The position numbers were made by a program, and so were the translations under genes. Below, one piece after another: positions 48,972 through 57,957 of a DNA stretch of 61,321 nucleotides (position 1 is the first letter of the stretch; each line of letters begins with the position of its first letter). The notes beneath the pieces were generated by a model. That model made no database searches. It was not told where the DNA came from and saw only the letters and a program-made list of their open reading frames with translations. The stretch lies in the NCBI RefSeq assembly GCF_000298195.1, contig NZ_BAHC01000206.1:1-61321 (forward strand), given 5' to 3'. Origin of the DNA: Gordonia rhizosphera NBRC 16068. GTDB lineage: Bacteria > Actinomycetota > Actinomycetes > Mycobacteriales > Mycobacteriaceae.

Positions 48972-49105
48972 GCGCGTCGAGAAGATCGTGACCGTTGGTG
49001 CCCGATCGGGCCGCGCCAAGACACCACAGGAAATCGCGTGGCTGTTCAAGGACATCGTCGTGGGTTCCGGTACTCGGTCACCGAAAAGTCGCAATGATGG
49101 ATGTT
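48972..49105 (+). pseudogene. Decayed FAD-monooxygenase C-terminal fragment
   Basis: The plus strand reads E-K-I-V-T-V-G-A-R-S-G-R-A-K-T-P-Q-E-I, parallel to E-R-I-V-A-V-G-A-R-A-S-S-T-K-T-P-R-G-I of the intact monooxygenase, and further on a GGTCACCGAAAAGTCGCAATG stretch matches its V-T-E-K-S-Q region in another frame. It is more diverged than the copy at 54937. Confidence 0.6.
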
Positions 49106-49765
49106 CTAGGACGGGTCGTCCTGCAGAACCATCGGGTCGGACTCAAGCGGCTCGGCCCCCAGAAGCCTCAGGTACATCGCGTTCAATGCGTCGACGGTCC
49201 GCTCGAACTCCAACGGATCGGTGATCCTTTGGTGTGCGAACTCGGCGAACATACCCACCACCGCAGTTGCCACCGACTCGGCGTCGGCGGCGGGCGACGC
49301 CAAGCCGAGCTCGGTGAGCTGCTCGACATAACGGACCATGCGACGGCGTGGTCGTTCCCTGATCTCGGACCAGATCGCGGCGATCGATTCGTCCGACAGG
49401 GATTGATGCTCGATGACCGCCATCAGGTCGTGATGCCTGGTGTTGGCCCTGAGGAAAGCAGCGCTCGATGCACGACCCAGCGCAACGGGATCCGTCTCGT
49501 CGACCCCGGTCATCTCGTGGGCAGCGAGGAAATCGTCGCGGACGGCGACTGCCACGGACGCGAAGACATCTGCCTTGGAAGTGAAGTACAGGTAGAACGA
49601 CGCACGAGACACACCTGCCGCCGCGGTGATGTCTGCGATGGTGGTTGCCGCATAGCCTTCTGTTGCGAACACTTCCGCGGCCCGTTCCAGCAATGCGGTG
49701 CGCGTCTCGTGGTCCTTGCCCTCCCGGGAGCTGCGGGCGCGTCCCCACGCGGCCGGCTCGGTCAC
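49106..49765 (-). CDS. TetR-family transcriptional regulator
   Basis: 219 residues. The N-terminal HTH is typical (T-R-T-A-L-L-E-R-A-A-E-V-F-A-T-E-G-Y-A-A-T-T-I-A-D-I-T-A-A-A-G-V-S-R-A-S-F-Y-L-Y-F as key residues of about 20-62). The C-terminal helical domain binds an unknown ligand. Its GTG start overlaps the stop of the acyl-CoA ligase gene (GTGA), so it is the last gene of the carboxylase-ligase-regulator operon and likely controls it through the palindrome at 54858-54877, perhaps sensing an acyl-CoA. Confidence 0.93.
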   Translation of the reverse strand: MTEPAAWGRARSSREGKDHETRTALLERAAEVFATEGYAATTIADITAAAGVSRASFYLYFTSKADVFASVAVAVRDDFLAAHEMTGVDETDPVALGRASSAAFLRANTRHHDLMAVIEHQSLSDESIAAIWSEIRERPRRRMVRYVEQLTELGLASPAADAESVATAVVGMFAEFAHQRITDPLEFERTVDALNAMYLRLLGAEPLESDPMVLQDDPS

Positions 49766-51510
49766 GATGACTCCAAGTCTTGGAGGATCTGCTTGCGCAG
49801 CTTGTACTTATCGATCTTATTGGTCGCCGTACGTGGGAGATCGTCCACGATGCGAACGATACTCGGACGCATGTACTTGGGCATCACCGCGCGAGCATGG
49901 TCATGGATGTCGTCGGCAGTGACAGCATCTCCCGGCGTCGGGACGACGAAGGCAACCACGCAATCCTCGTCGCCGTCGTCGGAGTCGATGGCGAACGCGG
50001 CGCAGTACTGGACCCCTGGGTGCTGGTTGAGCATGTCTTCGACCTGGAACGAGGAGAGGTTCTCGCCGCGCACCCGGATTCGGTCGCCGAGGCGGTCGAC
50101 GAAATAGAAGTCTCCGCGCTCGTCCATCACTGCCGCGTCGCCGGTGTGCAACCACAGATTTCGCCATGCTTTGATGGTGGCCTCGGGTTTGCCGTGATAG
50201 CCGAGCATGGTCAGTGCGGGTAGTCGGGGCCGGAGCGCGAGCTGGCCGGGCTCGCCCACAGCGCAGATTCGATCGTGTTCGTCGCGGATCGTGACCTCGC
50301 AGAACGGTCCGGGCCTGCCCATGAAGCCTTTGCGTTTGACAGCCGAGCCGTCAATGGTCCGGATACCGAGGCGCGCGGCGCGGTCGATGATCGACGCATG
50401 GTCGAGGCCGCGATATCGCTGGGCGGGAGTGCCGCCGCCCTCGATGGTCTCTTCGAGGAGCGCAATCAGTGGTGCGCCGGATTCGGTCTGGCCGAATCCC
50501 GCGAGTACGAAGTCGAAACCGAACCGGCTTGCGACCTCATGATGGTGCAGCGGTAGCGGTTGCATGTACACCTTGTTGAGTGTGTTGGCTCGATCGTCGG
50601 GCCTCGGCACGGCATTCATCAGCCACGGGATCATCACATCGAGCAGGATTGCGGTGGTGACACCGCGGGACTTGATGCGGCGCCAGAAATCGCTGGGGCT
50701 GAAGCGGTCCCATACTGCGACCTCGCAGCCGACCCACGCGGCGCGACCGACGTTGGCGATGGCGCCGCCGACGTGATAAAGCGGCAGGTCGTTGTAAATG
50801 ACGTCGTCCTCGGTCAGGGGCGCGCATAATCCGAAGGTGTACTGGGCCATCCAGCGATAGGGCTGTCGCACACCCTTTGGGGGTCCGGTGGTCCCGGAGG
50901 TGTAGACGATGTTGGCCGGGTCGTCGAAGTCCACCTCGATATCGGGCCGGTCCGACTCTGCGACGAGGTCTGCCCACTCGACGACGGTATACCGCGCATC
51001 GGGTGTGACGACGTCTGGAACGTGGTCGTGCATACCCTGTGCCGGGTTGAAAACCGTAATCATCGGCGGCGAATTGAGTGTGGCGGCAACATCATTGACG
51101 ACGCCGATCAGCCTCGCATCGGTCACCAGCAGGATCGGCTCGGTATCGTTGAGCTGGTAGGTGAGGAGCTTTCCGGTGTATGCGAAATTCACCGGGCAGT
51201 AGATTGCACCCGTCTTCCAGATCGCGAACATGAGCACCGACGCGAGATACGAGTTCGTCGTCAGGACACTGACGCGGTCCCCCTTGTGGACTCCGCGGTT
51301 CGCGAGGTTGCCGGCGATGTGATCGGTGAGTCGACCGAACTCGGCGTAGGTCAGGTTCAGGTCGTCCTCGCCGTAGTGTAGAAATGTGCGCTCCCCCCGG
51401 GTTTGTGCCCAGTGGTCGAGGCGGTCGGTGATCAATTCCGTATGCTCGGCGAGCATGCGCAGCAGCTCGTCGTCGTGTACGTGTAGCTCGGGCAGAGTGC
51501 GTGCGGTCAT
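49762..51510 (-). CDS. AMP-binding acyl-CoA synthetase (CaiC-like)
   Basis: 582 residues of the adenylate-forming superfamily. The P-loop-like motif Y-T-S-G-T-T-G-P-P-K-G lies near 205-215, G-F-G-Q-T-E-S-G near 345, and the hinge Y-F-V-D-R-L-G-D-R-I-R-V-R-G-E-N near 465-480, with the catalytic lysine in T-N-K-I-D-K-Y-K-L-R. It activates a carboxylic acid as acyl-AMP and then acyl-CoA. The overall pattern is closest to carnitine/crotonobetaine-type ligases, but the substrate cannot be read. It lies 39 bases after the carboxylase gene, so the ligase probably makes the acyl-CoA that the carboxylase uses. Confidence 0.9.
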   Translation of the reverse strand: MTARTLPELHVHDDELLRMLAEHTELITDRLDHWAQTRGERTFLHYGEDDLNLTYAEFGRLTDHIAGNLANRGVHKGDRVSVLTTNSYLASVLMFAIWKTGAIYCPVNFAYTGKLLTYQLNDTEPILLVTDARLIGVVNDVAATLNSPPMITVFNPAQGMHDHVPDVVTPDARYTVVEWADLVAESDRPDIEVDFDDPANIVYTSGTTGPPKGVRQPYRWMAQYTFGLCAPLTEDDVIYNDLPLYHVGGAIANVGRAAWVGCEVAVWDRFSPSDFWRRIKSRGVTTAILLDVMIPWLMNAVPRPDDRANTLNKVYMQPLPLHHHEVASRFGFDFVLAGFGQTESGAPLIALLEETIEGGGTPAQRYRGLDHASIIDRAARLGIRTIDGSAVKRKGFMGRPGPFCEVTIRDEHDRICAVGEPGQLALRPRLPALTMLGYHGKPEATIKAWRNLWLHTGDAAVMDERGDFYFVDRLGDRIRVRGENLSSFQVEDMLNQHPGVQYCAAFAIDSDDGDEDCVVAFVVPTPGDAVTADDIHDHARAVMPKYMRPSIVRIVDDLPRTATNKIDKYKLRKQILQDLESS

Positions 51511-51549
51511 CGAAAGATTCCTCTGGTCAACAGGTTTGGTGGAGCGGAT

Positions 51550-54500
51550 TCAGGGGCGTGTGCCGAAGGCGGGTCGGCCTACGAGCGTCGGCAACACTCG
51601 GTAAGCGTCGTGCACCCATTCGCACAGCAACTGGCGGGTGTCGCGCGGGTCGATGATGTCGGCCACGCCGAATCTCTCCGCGGTGCGGAACGGGGAACCC
51701 AGCGCCGAGATCTCGTCGCGCAGACGCTGTGCCTCCGCGGCTGGATCGTCGGCTGCTTCGATCTGTGCGCGGAATGCCGCCTCGACGCCGCCCTGTACCG
51801 GGAGTGAGCCCCAGTCGCCCGACGGCCACGCCCAACTCCGCAGTGCGCGATGTCGATTCACGATACCTGCGCCGCCGACGCCGTAGACCCGTCGAACGAT
51901 CACCTCGGCCTGCGGGACCCGGGCCTGGTACACCGCGGCGATGGCCCGTGCTCCGTGGCGGATTGTCGCGCGTCGTTCGGCTTCCAGGCCTATCGTCATC
52001 CCGGCCTGGTCGGTGAGACTTACGACGGGCAGATGGAAGGTCTCGCACAGGTCGACCAGCCGGGTCAGTGCCTGAGCCCCCTCAGCCGACATGGTGGCGC
52101 CGCAGAGCGGATCGGCGGCGATCACCCCGACGGGGTGGCCGTCCAGGCGTGCCAGCGCGGTCAACGTGCCGCCGCCATATTCTGCATATCGCAAGACCGA
52201 ACCGCCGTCGAAGACTCCGCTGAGGATGTCGTCGATGACGTAGGGTTGACGCCGGTTGCGTGGAACGGCGGACAGCAGCGACTCCTCGCGGCGGTCGACC
52301 GGGTCGGCGGAGTCGACAACGGGTGGGAGCTCGAACGCGTTGGTGGGCAGATACGACAAGAAGTCGCGGATGACGGTGAACGCGGACTGCTCGTCGGCGA
52401 CGATGCGCTCGACGATCCCGTTGTCGCGATGGACCGCACTGCCGCCGAGTTCTTCCTTGGTGAGTCGTTCGCCGGTGGCGTTCTCGACGACGGGTGGACC
52501 CGCAGTGAACACCTGACCGACCCCATCGACCATCACCGAGAAGTGCGACGTCACCAGTCGAGCGGCACCCAGTCCGACCGTCGGCCCCAGGCACGCCGCG
52601 GCGACCGGTATCACCGACAGGCTGTCGATGACCGCATCCCAGCCCGGGTTGGCCGGGACGTATGTGTAGCCCGCGTCGAGGGCCATCTTGACCGAGCCGC
52701 CGCCACTCTGTCCGTCCAGCAGGCGAACCATCGGAAGGCGCATCTCGTTCGCGTACTCCTCGAGAAAGACCTGTTTGGCGTGGATCGCGGCATCGCCTGC
52801 GCCGCCGCGAACGGTGAAGTCATCGACGCCGAGTACCACCTTGCGGCCATCGACCCGGGCGGTGCCGCCCACGAAGTTGGCCGGAAGCACGGACCGAGGT
52901 TGCCCGTTGTCATGCCCGGTGGGGAATCCCGTGAGCGCGCCGATCTCGGCGAACGTTCCGCGGTCGGCGAACGACTCGATGCGCTCGCGTGCGGTGAGCC
53001 GCCCCGCCGCATGGTGCCGCCCGACCTTGTCGGGGCCACCCATCTGTGCGGCGAACCCCTTGCGGCGAGATATCTCGGCGACCTCGGCGGACCAGTCGCC
53101 GTCCTGCCCGGAGACATGACCGGTACGAGATGCAGCTGTCGCCCAGTCGGTCGCGGTGTCGACGAGCAGCATGGGTGCCCCGGCTTCGACAACCTCGCCC
53201 GGCGCCACCAGGCACCGGATGACGCGAATCTCGGTATCGGTGCGCACAGCGTGTTCCATCTTCATCGATTCGAGTACCGCCACCACACCGTCGGCTCGCA
53301 CGGCTTCACCGATGTCGGCGCTGATGGTGAGCACCGCCCCCGCCATCGGTGCTCGGACGACGTGCGCGCCCGCGGGTATCTCGAGTCCACCGGCATGCCG
53401 GTCGGTCGTTGACGAGTCGTCGAACCGCGTTGTCGCGGCGGGGCCGGCACGATCTGGGAGTTCATGGTCGAGCAGGGCTGGCAGACGGTCGGTCAGGTAG
53501 CCGGTGTCGAAGACTCCGGTGGTGAACTCGGGATCGGTCATCACGGCGTGCAGCAGGGAACGGTTCGTGCCGACGCCGGTGACTTCGAGATCCTCGAGGG
53601 CGTTCGCGCAGCGGCGGGCCGCGGCGGCGAAGTCGTCGGCCCGGGTGATGACCTTGGCCAGCAATGGGTCGTAGCGCGGGCTGAGCGTCCAACCCTGATA
53701 CGCGGCGGTGTCGACACGCACACCGGGACCAGACGGGAGCCGACAGGCCGTGAGATTCCCGGAACTGGCGCGTGGGCTGCCGTCTGCCTCGACGGTCTCG
53801 GCGTTCACTCGCGCCTGGATCGCGAATCCGCGGGGGACAGGCGGCATATCCAGGCCGCAGTCGGCGAGCAGCGCGCCGCCGGCCAGCCTGATCTGCGTCG
53901 CGACGAGGTCGACGCCGGTGATTTCTTCGGTGACGGTGTGTTCGACCTGCAGACGCGGATTGGCTTCCATGAACCAGAACTCATCGTCGCCGACAAGGAA
54001 TTCGACGGTGCCGATGCCGTGGTACCCGACGGTGGCCGCGACCTGCAGGGCGGCCGCAAGAATCTGGTCACGCAACCCCTCTGCCAGGCGTGGGCTCGGA
54101 GCGACCTCGATGAGTTTCTGATGACGGCGCTGGATACTGCAGTCGCGCTCCCATAGATGCGTTACCGCGCCGCTGTGGTCGGCGACAATCTGGACCTCGA
54201 TGTGGCGCGGACGATCGATCAGCTTCTCGACGAACAGCGTGTCGTCGCCGAACGCGGAGCGCGCTTCGGAGGCACAACGGGAGTATGCCTCGTCGAGATC
54301 GCCGACTCGGTGCACCTCGCGCATGCCTCGCCCGCCGCCACCGGCCGCGGCCTTGATCATCAGGGGACCGTGCGCACCGAAGAACGCATTCGCCTCCTCG
54401 AGTGAAGTGGCCCCGGTCGTCCCGGGGACGACCGGGATACCGCACTTTTCGGCCAGGGCTCGGGCGGCCGTCTTGTCACCCAGGGTCTCGAGAACCTCAG

Positions 54501-54813
54501 GCGAGGGACCGATGAACTCAACCCCGGCATCTCGCGTGGCGCGCGCGAGTGCTGCGTTCTCACTCAGGAATCCATAGCCGGGATGAAGAGCGTCGGCGCC
54601 GGAGGCGACGGCAGCCGCAATTACCGCGCCGATATCGAGGTAAGCCGCCGGGCCGTTTCCGGGCAGCTCGATTGACGCGTCGGCCCGGTTCACATGGGCT
54701 GCCCCGGAGTCGTCGCGTGCATACACCGCGACGGATTCCTCTCCGGCCTCACCGATTGCCCGAAGGACCCGAACCGCGATCTCGCCGCGATTTGCCACGA
54801 TTATCCTGCCCAT
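51550..54813 (-). CDS. Single-chain acyl-CoA carboxylase (BC-BCCP-CT)
   Basis: 1087 residues from ATG 54813, chosen for AGGAG seven bases upstream and the M-G-R-I-I-V-A-N-R-G-E-I-A start. Biotin carboxylase: 1-450 (A-A-A-G-G-G-G-R-G-M-R loop, E-A-N-P-R-L-Q-V-E-H). Biotin carrier: about 480-555 with biotinyl Lys518 in E-S-M-K-M-E-H. Carboxyltransferase: 580-1087, with both N and C halves (G-G-S-V-K-M, then G-V-I-A-A-D-P and T-D-Q-A-G-M). All three parts on one chain is unusual next to the usual two-subunit actinobacterial AccA/AccD enzymes, but resembles the long-chain acyl-CoA carboxylase type. Partner genes: ligase and TetR downstream. The carboxylated acyl-CoA is unknown. Confidence 0.92.
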   Translation of the reverse strand: MGRIIVANRGEIAVRVLRAIGEAGEESVAVYARDDSGAAHVNRADASIELPGNGPAAYLDIGAVIAAAVASGADALHPGYGFLSENAALARATRDAGVEFIGPSPEVLETLGDKTAARALAEKCGIPVVPGTTGATSLEEANAFFGAHGPLMIKAAAGGGGRGMREVHRVGDLDEAYSRCASEARSAFGDDTLFVEKLIDRPRHIEVQIVADHSGAVTHLWERDCSIQRRHQKLIEVAPSPRLAEGLRDQILAAALQVAATVGYHGIGTVEFLVGDDEFWFMEANPRLQVEHTVTEEITGVDLVATQIRLAGGALLADCGLDMPPVPRGFAIQARVNAETVEADGSPRASSGNLTACRLPSGPGVRVDTAAYQGWTLSPRYDPLLAKVITRADDFAAAARRCANALEDLEVTGVGTNRSLLHAVMTDPEFTTGVFDTGYLTDRLPALLDHELPDRAGPAATTRFDDSSTTDRHAGGLEIPAGAHVVRAPMAGAVLTISADIGEAVRADGVVAVLESMKMEHAVRTDTEIRVIRCLVAPGEVVEAGAPMLLVDTATDWATAASRTGHVSGQDGDWSAEVAEISRRKGFAAQMGGPDKVGRHHAAGRLTARERIESFADRGTFAEIGALTGFPTGHDNGQPRSVLPANFVGGTARVDGRKVVLGVDDFTVRGGAGDAAIHAKQVFLEEYANEMRLPMVRLLDGQSGGGSVKMALDAGYTYVPANPGWDAVIDSLSVIPVAAACLGPTVGLGAARLVTSHFSVMVDGVGQVFTAGPPVVENATGERLTKEELGGSAVHRDNGIVERIVADEQSAFTVIRDFLSYLPTNAFELPPVVDSADPVDRREESLLSAVPRNRRQPYVIDDILSGVFDGGSVLRYAEYGGGTLTALARLDGHPVGVIAADPLCGATMSAEGAQALTRLVDLCETFHLPVVSLTDQAGMTIGLEAERRATIRHGARAIAAVYQARVPQAEVIVRRVYGVGGAGIVNRHRALRSWAWPSGDWGSLPVQGGVEAAFRAQIEAADDPAAEAQRLRDEISALGSPFRTAERFGVADIIDPRDTRQLLCEWVHDAYRVLPTLVGRPAFGTRP

Positions 54814-54857
54814 TCTCCTGCTCCTCATCAATTCGGCATCTGCGCCACCGGCGCTGA

Positions 54858-54877
54858 CGCTGACGTCACTGTCAGCG
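54858..54877. promoter_or_regulatory. Palindrome CGCTGAC-N6-GTCAGCG, likely TetR operator
   Basis: Perfect 7-bp arms with a six-base centre lie 45 bases upstream of the carboxylase start. The TGAC-N6-GTCA core is the kind of site bound by TetR regulators of acyl-CoA pathways, and the operon encodes such a TetR. Confidence 0.6.
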
Positions 54878-54936
54878 AGGATAGGCGTGAAAGGACGCTG
54901 TGACAAGGTCTCGAGCACACCCGGCGCCGCTCGGCG

Positions 54937-55115
54937 GAGCGGATCGTCGCCGGAGGGGGCGCGCGAGCAGCACCAAAATCCCCCGCGGGATTCGCCGGGT
55001 CCTCAACGACGCGGCGATGCGGCTCGTCTTCCGGTATGTCGTCACCGAGAAAGCGCAGGCGTGGATGTTTGACCACCGGGTTGCGCTCGATCGGCGGGCG
55101 CGCGTCGTCGGATGA
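54937..55115 (+). pseudogene. FAD-monooxygenase C-terminal remnant in right direct repeat
   Basis: The plus strand carries A-S-S-T-K-I-P-R-G-I-R-R-V-L-N-D-A-A-M and on to R-A-R-V-V-G-stop, matching the last 55 residues of the monooxygenase ending at 48238. The upstream part of that gene is absent; the break is near 54937, after which non-matching sequence begins. With the spacer and the DUF4236 gene end (to 55167) it forms the right copy of the direct repeat. Confidence 0.8.
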
Positions 55116-55144
55116 CGGGATGACGGGATGACGGGGCCGCGGGG

Positions 55145-56275
55145 TCACACTGCGGAGTCGACGTCGAAGGCCGCGACGTCGTCGTCGTCGAGGTCGAAAG
55201 CATCGACGACGGCCCGCAGATCGGGCTCGTCGGTCAGGTCGACGGGGCGCAGCGCGCCGGTCCGGCCGTTGCGGTTGGTGAGGCGATCGGTGAGGCAGTC
55301 GTCCATGATCCGGGTGGCGTCGACCTGATCCCACCGCACGCCGTCGAGGGCGATGCGGGTGCATCGGGCTGCGAGAATCACCTCGGCCGTACGGGCACCA
55401 TAAGCGTTGATGCCCGATGCGCGGACCGCGACGATCCGTGCGGCGGTGAGCCCGGGCGCGACGGCGAACGCCTCGCGCAGTGTGACCAGCACGTAGCCGG
55501 CGACCAGTGCCATGTAGAACTCGGCGACCTCGGTCTTGGTCATCCTGCGCAGCGACAGGTTGCCGGCCTCGGTGGTGGTCGGCAGCCGTTCGGGGATCGC
55601 GTCCTCGGCCGGCACCTCGACGACCAGCGACACCTCGGTGCCCCTGACCCCGACCGCGGCCGCGGCAGCCTCGTTGTCCTCGAAGGCCGCGGCGAGCGCG
55701 GCGAGGACCGTGTCGGGATCGCAGCCGCACAGCCTCGCCCACCAGGCATCCACATCGGCCTGCCGGTGGGCACGCTCCGCTTCGCGCCCGGCGTTGACGT
55801 GCTCCCATTCGAGGCGGGCGTTGTGCTCGGCCCACGCGAGCGCGTTCTTTCGAGCCGTTCGGTCGAAGACGCTCGTGGCACGTTTGGCGGCTTTGCGGTG
55901 TCCGGCCAGGATCGGGGCGAAGTCGACCGGCGGTGCCGGGGGTGCTTGCGGTCGGATGGCCGGGGGGAACTCGGTGCGGTGGATCGCCATGATCGCGTCG
56001 AGGGTCGCGGAAATCTCTTGCGCCTGCCCGAGCTTCGCCCGCTGCGCCTGCGTGCGGACCTCGACGAGCTGCCGCGATGCGGCGGCGGTCCCGGTGCCCC
56101 CGGGCCGGGGGAGGCTCGTGTAGTAGGTGAACGGACCGGCCCCGGTGGACACGCCGGTGCGGCCACCACCAACGTGCAGACGCGCGCCGCGTGGTCCGAC
56201 GTGGGCGCGCAGACCGCGCCGCGAGGCACTGATCCGCAGGCCGGGTGCGAGTCGGACGGAGAAGAAACCAGCCAC
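55145..56275 (-). CDS. DUF4236 domain-containing protein
   Basis: 376 residues from GTG 56275 (V-A-G-F-F-S-V-R-L-A-P-G-L-R-I), which places the DUF4236 domain (about 1-55; R-R-G-L-R-A-H-V-G-P-R-G-A-R-L) at the N-terminus; longer frames add an improbable Arg/Pro-rich lead. Residues 90-200 are helical, with alternating charges suggesting a coiled coil, and a Trp/Cys cluster (D-A-W-W-A-R-L-C-G-C) sits near 175. The remainder is mixed alpha/beta, ending in an acidic D-D-D-D-V-A-A-F-D-V-D tail. No function is known. It converges on the monooxygenase remnant. Confidence 0.75.
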   Translation of the reverse strand: MAGFFSVRLAPGLRISASRRGLRAHVGPRGARLHVGGGRTGVSTGAGPFTYYTSLPRPGGTGTAAASRQLVEVRTQAQRAKLGQAQEISATLDAIMAIHRTEFPPAIRPQAPPAPPVDFAPILAGHRKAAKRATSVFDRTARKNALAWAEHNARLEWEHVNAGREAERAHRQADVDAWWARLCGCDPDTVLAALAAAFEDNEAAAAAVGVRGTEVSLVVEVPAEDAIPERLPTTTEAGNLSLRRMTKTEVAEFYMALVAGYVLVTLREAFAVAPGLTAARIVAVRASGINAYGARTAEVILAARCTRIALDGVRWDQVDATRIMDDCLTDRLTNRNGRTGALRPVDLTDEPDLRAVVDAFDLDDDDVAAFDVDSAV

Positions 56276-56323
56276 GGCTCTATTTTCACCGCAGACCCGG
56301 CGAGCGCGGTCCAAGTGGGCGGT

Positions 56324-56352
56324 TTGGTCTGTTACAGCAGTTCGCGTAACAT
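56324..56352 (+). promoter_or_regulatory. Promoter upstream of infA
   Basis: TTGGTC (56324-56329), a 17-base spacer and TAACAT (56347-56352) form a plausible housekeeping promoter 178 bases before infA. It restarts transcription of the translation genes after the second accessory block. The rest of 56276-56529 shows no gene. Confidence 0.5.
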
Positions 56353-56529
56353 AGAACGTCGGTGTGCGTCGCATGCCGGCCTCGGCGTGTCGACAACGAG
56401 TTTGTACACGTGGGGCCGGGTTGGGACACCCACCACCGGTACCGGTCAGCCGACTCGGTGCCAACACCGTAACGGATAAACACGGAGTCAACCGGGCCAA
56501 TCGGATGAGCGGCCAGGATCGCGGAGGAC

Positions 56530-56751
56530 ATGGCGAAAAAAGACGGGGCCATTGAGGTCGAGGGACGAGTCATCGAACCCCTGCCCAATGCGATGTTTCG
56601 CATTGAGCTGGAGAACGGTCACAAGGTTCTCGCCCACATCAGCGGCAAGATGCGGCAGCACTACATCCGCATCCTGCCCGAGGACCGGGTCGTCGTGGAA
56701 CTCTCGCCCTACGACCTCGGTCGTGGGCGCATCGTTTATCGGTACAAGTAG
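56530..56751 (+). CDS. infA: Translation initiation factor IF-1
   Basis: 73 residues, an OB-fold protein: M-A-K-K-D-G-A-I-E-V-E-G-R-V, L-P-N-A-M-F-R-I-E-L, and V-E-L-S-P-Y-D-L-G-R-G-R-I-V-Y-R. IF-1 blocks the ribosomal A site during initiation. GGAGGACATG gives a near-optimal ribosome-binding site. First gene of the alpha-operon group. Confidence 0.98.
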   Translation: MAKKDGAIEVEGRVIEPLPNAMFRIELENGHKVLAHISGKMRQHYIRILPEDRVVVELSPYDLGRGRIVYRYK

Positions 56752-56829
56752 GACTTCCCCCGAATTTCGGGTGAGGACACCGACAGGTGCGGCTTTCGTC
56801 GTGCCTGGACCATTCAAGGAGAAGCGGAC

Positions 56830-56943
56830 GTGAAGGTTCAGCCGAGCGTCAAGCCGATCTGCGAGAAGTGCAAGGTGATCCGCCGCAACGGCCGGGTCAT
56901 GGTGATCTGCGAGAACCTGCGTCACAAGCAGCGTCAGGGCTGA
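56830..56943 (+). CDS. rpmJ: 50S ribosomal protein L36
   Basis: 37 residues from GTG 56830 (V-K-V-Q-P-S-V-K-P-I-C-E-K-C-K), a zinc-ribbon protein with Cys11, Cys14, Cys27 and a C-terminal His as metal ligands. AAGGAGAAG lies upstream. It is too short for many gene finders but fully conserved, and sits in its normal place between infA and rpsM. Confidence 0.97.
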   Translation: MKVQPSVKPICEKCKVIRRNGRVMVICENLRHKQRQG

Positions 56944-57155
56944 TCACTCGCAACCCTCGGGGTCGCTTGAGAAACATAACTGAATATCGATGACAGAGCT
57001 GAACAGCACATTGTGAAGCCCTCCTGGCACCAGCGTCGACAAACGGGTCGGCGCCCACCTCCGGTTCAGAGGCCGGAGCCCCGCAGCACAAGCAGTAGAG
57101 AAGAGTCGGGGACGGACCAGGAGCAGACCTCTGAGAAGTAAAGGAAATCTGCCAC
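56944..57155. other. 212-bp leader between rpmJ and rpsM
   Basis: No gene. AT-rich at 56965-57015, then a GC-rich part that may fold; GTAAAGGAAA precedes rpsM. I see no promoter pair good enough to call. Confidence 0.5.
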
Positions 57156-57524
57156 ATGGCACGTGTTGCTGGTGTGGATCTCCCCCGTGAGAAGCGGCTG
57201 GAGATCGCACTGACCTACATCTATGGAGTTGGCCGTACCACCTCCAAGGAGATCCTCGAGGGCACCGGGCTGAGCCCCGACCTGCGCGCGAAGGATCTCA
57301 CCGACGCAGACGTCGCAAAGCTGCGTGAGTACATCGAGGCCTCGGTGAAGGTCGAGGGTGACCTGCGCCGCGAGGTGCAGGCCGACATCCGTCGCAAGAT
57401 CGAGATCGGCTGCTACCAGGGTCTGCGCCACCGTCGTGGCCTGCCCGTCCGCGGACAGCGCACCAAGACCAATGCCCGTACTCGTAAGGGCCCGAAGAAG
57501 ACCATCGCCGGGAAGAAGAAGTAA
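57156..57524 (+). CDS. rpsM: 30S ribosomal protein S13
   Basis: 122 residues, M-A-R-V-A-G-V-D-L-P-R-E-K-R at the start, the H2TH motif (T-Y-I-Y-G-V-G-R-T-T) and the basic C-terminal tail R-T-R-K-G-P-K-K-T-I. S13 is in the head of the small subunit and contacts the P-site tRNA. The stop overlaps the rpsK start (TAATG). Confidence 0.98.
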   Translation: MARVAGVDLPREKRLEIALTYIYGVGRTTSKEILEGTGLSPDLRAKDLTDADVAKLREYIEASVKVEGDLRREVQADIRRKIEIGCYQGLRHRRGLPVRGQRTKTNARTRKGPKKTIAGKKK

Positions 57525-57931
57525 TGCCTCCTAAGTCACGTAGCGCAGGCCCCAAGAAGGGCGCACGCCGTCGCGATAAGAAGAACGTCCCGCACGGCAA
57601 CGCACACATCAAGTCGACGTTCAACAACACCATCGTGTCGATCACCGACCCCAACGGCAACGTCATCAGCTGGGCGTCGTCGGGTCACGTCGGCTTCAAG
57701 GGCTCGCGCAAGAGCACCCCGTTCGCGGCTCAGCTCGCGGCGGAGAACGCTGCACGCAAGGCCGCCGAGCACGGCGTCAAGAAGGTCGACGTGTTCGTCA
57801 AGGGACCGGGCTCGGGTCGTGAGACCGCCATCCGGTCGCTGCAGGCCGCCGGCCTCGAGGTCGGCACCATTTCTGATGTCACCCCGCAGCCGCACAACGG
57901 CTGCCGTCCGCCCAAGCGGCGTCGGGTCTAA
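57524..57931 (+). CDS. rpsK: 30S ribosomal protein S11
   Basis: 135 residues with the basic N-terminal arm, the core H-I-K-S-T-F-N-N-T-I-V-S-I-T-D and the C-terminal D-V-T-P-Q-P-H-N-G-C-R-P-P-K-R-R-R-V. S11 forms part of the mRNA exit platform. Translationally coupled to rpsM by a one-base overlap. Confidence 0.98.
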   Translation: MPPKSRSAGPKKGARRRDKKNVPHGNAHIKSTFNNTIVSITDPNGNVISWASSGHVGFKGSRKSTPFAAQLAAENAARKAAEHGVKKVDVFVKGPGSGRETAIRSLQAAGLEVGTISDVTPQPHNGCRPPKRRRV

Positions 57932-57957
57932 GCGGGAAAGGAAGAGGTAAAAGAAAA

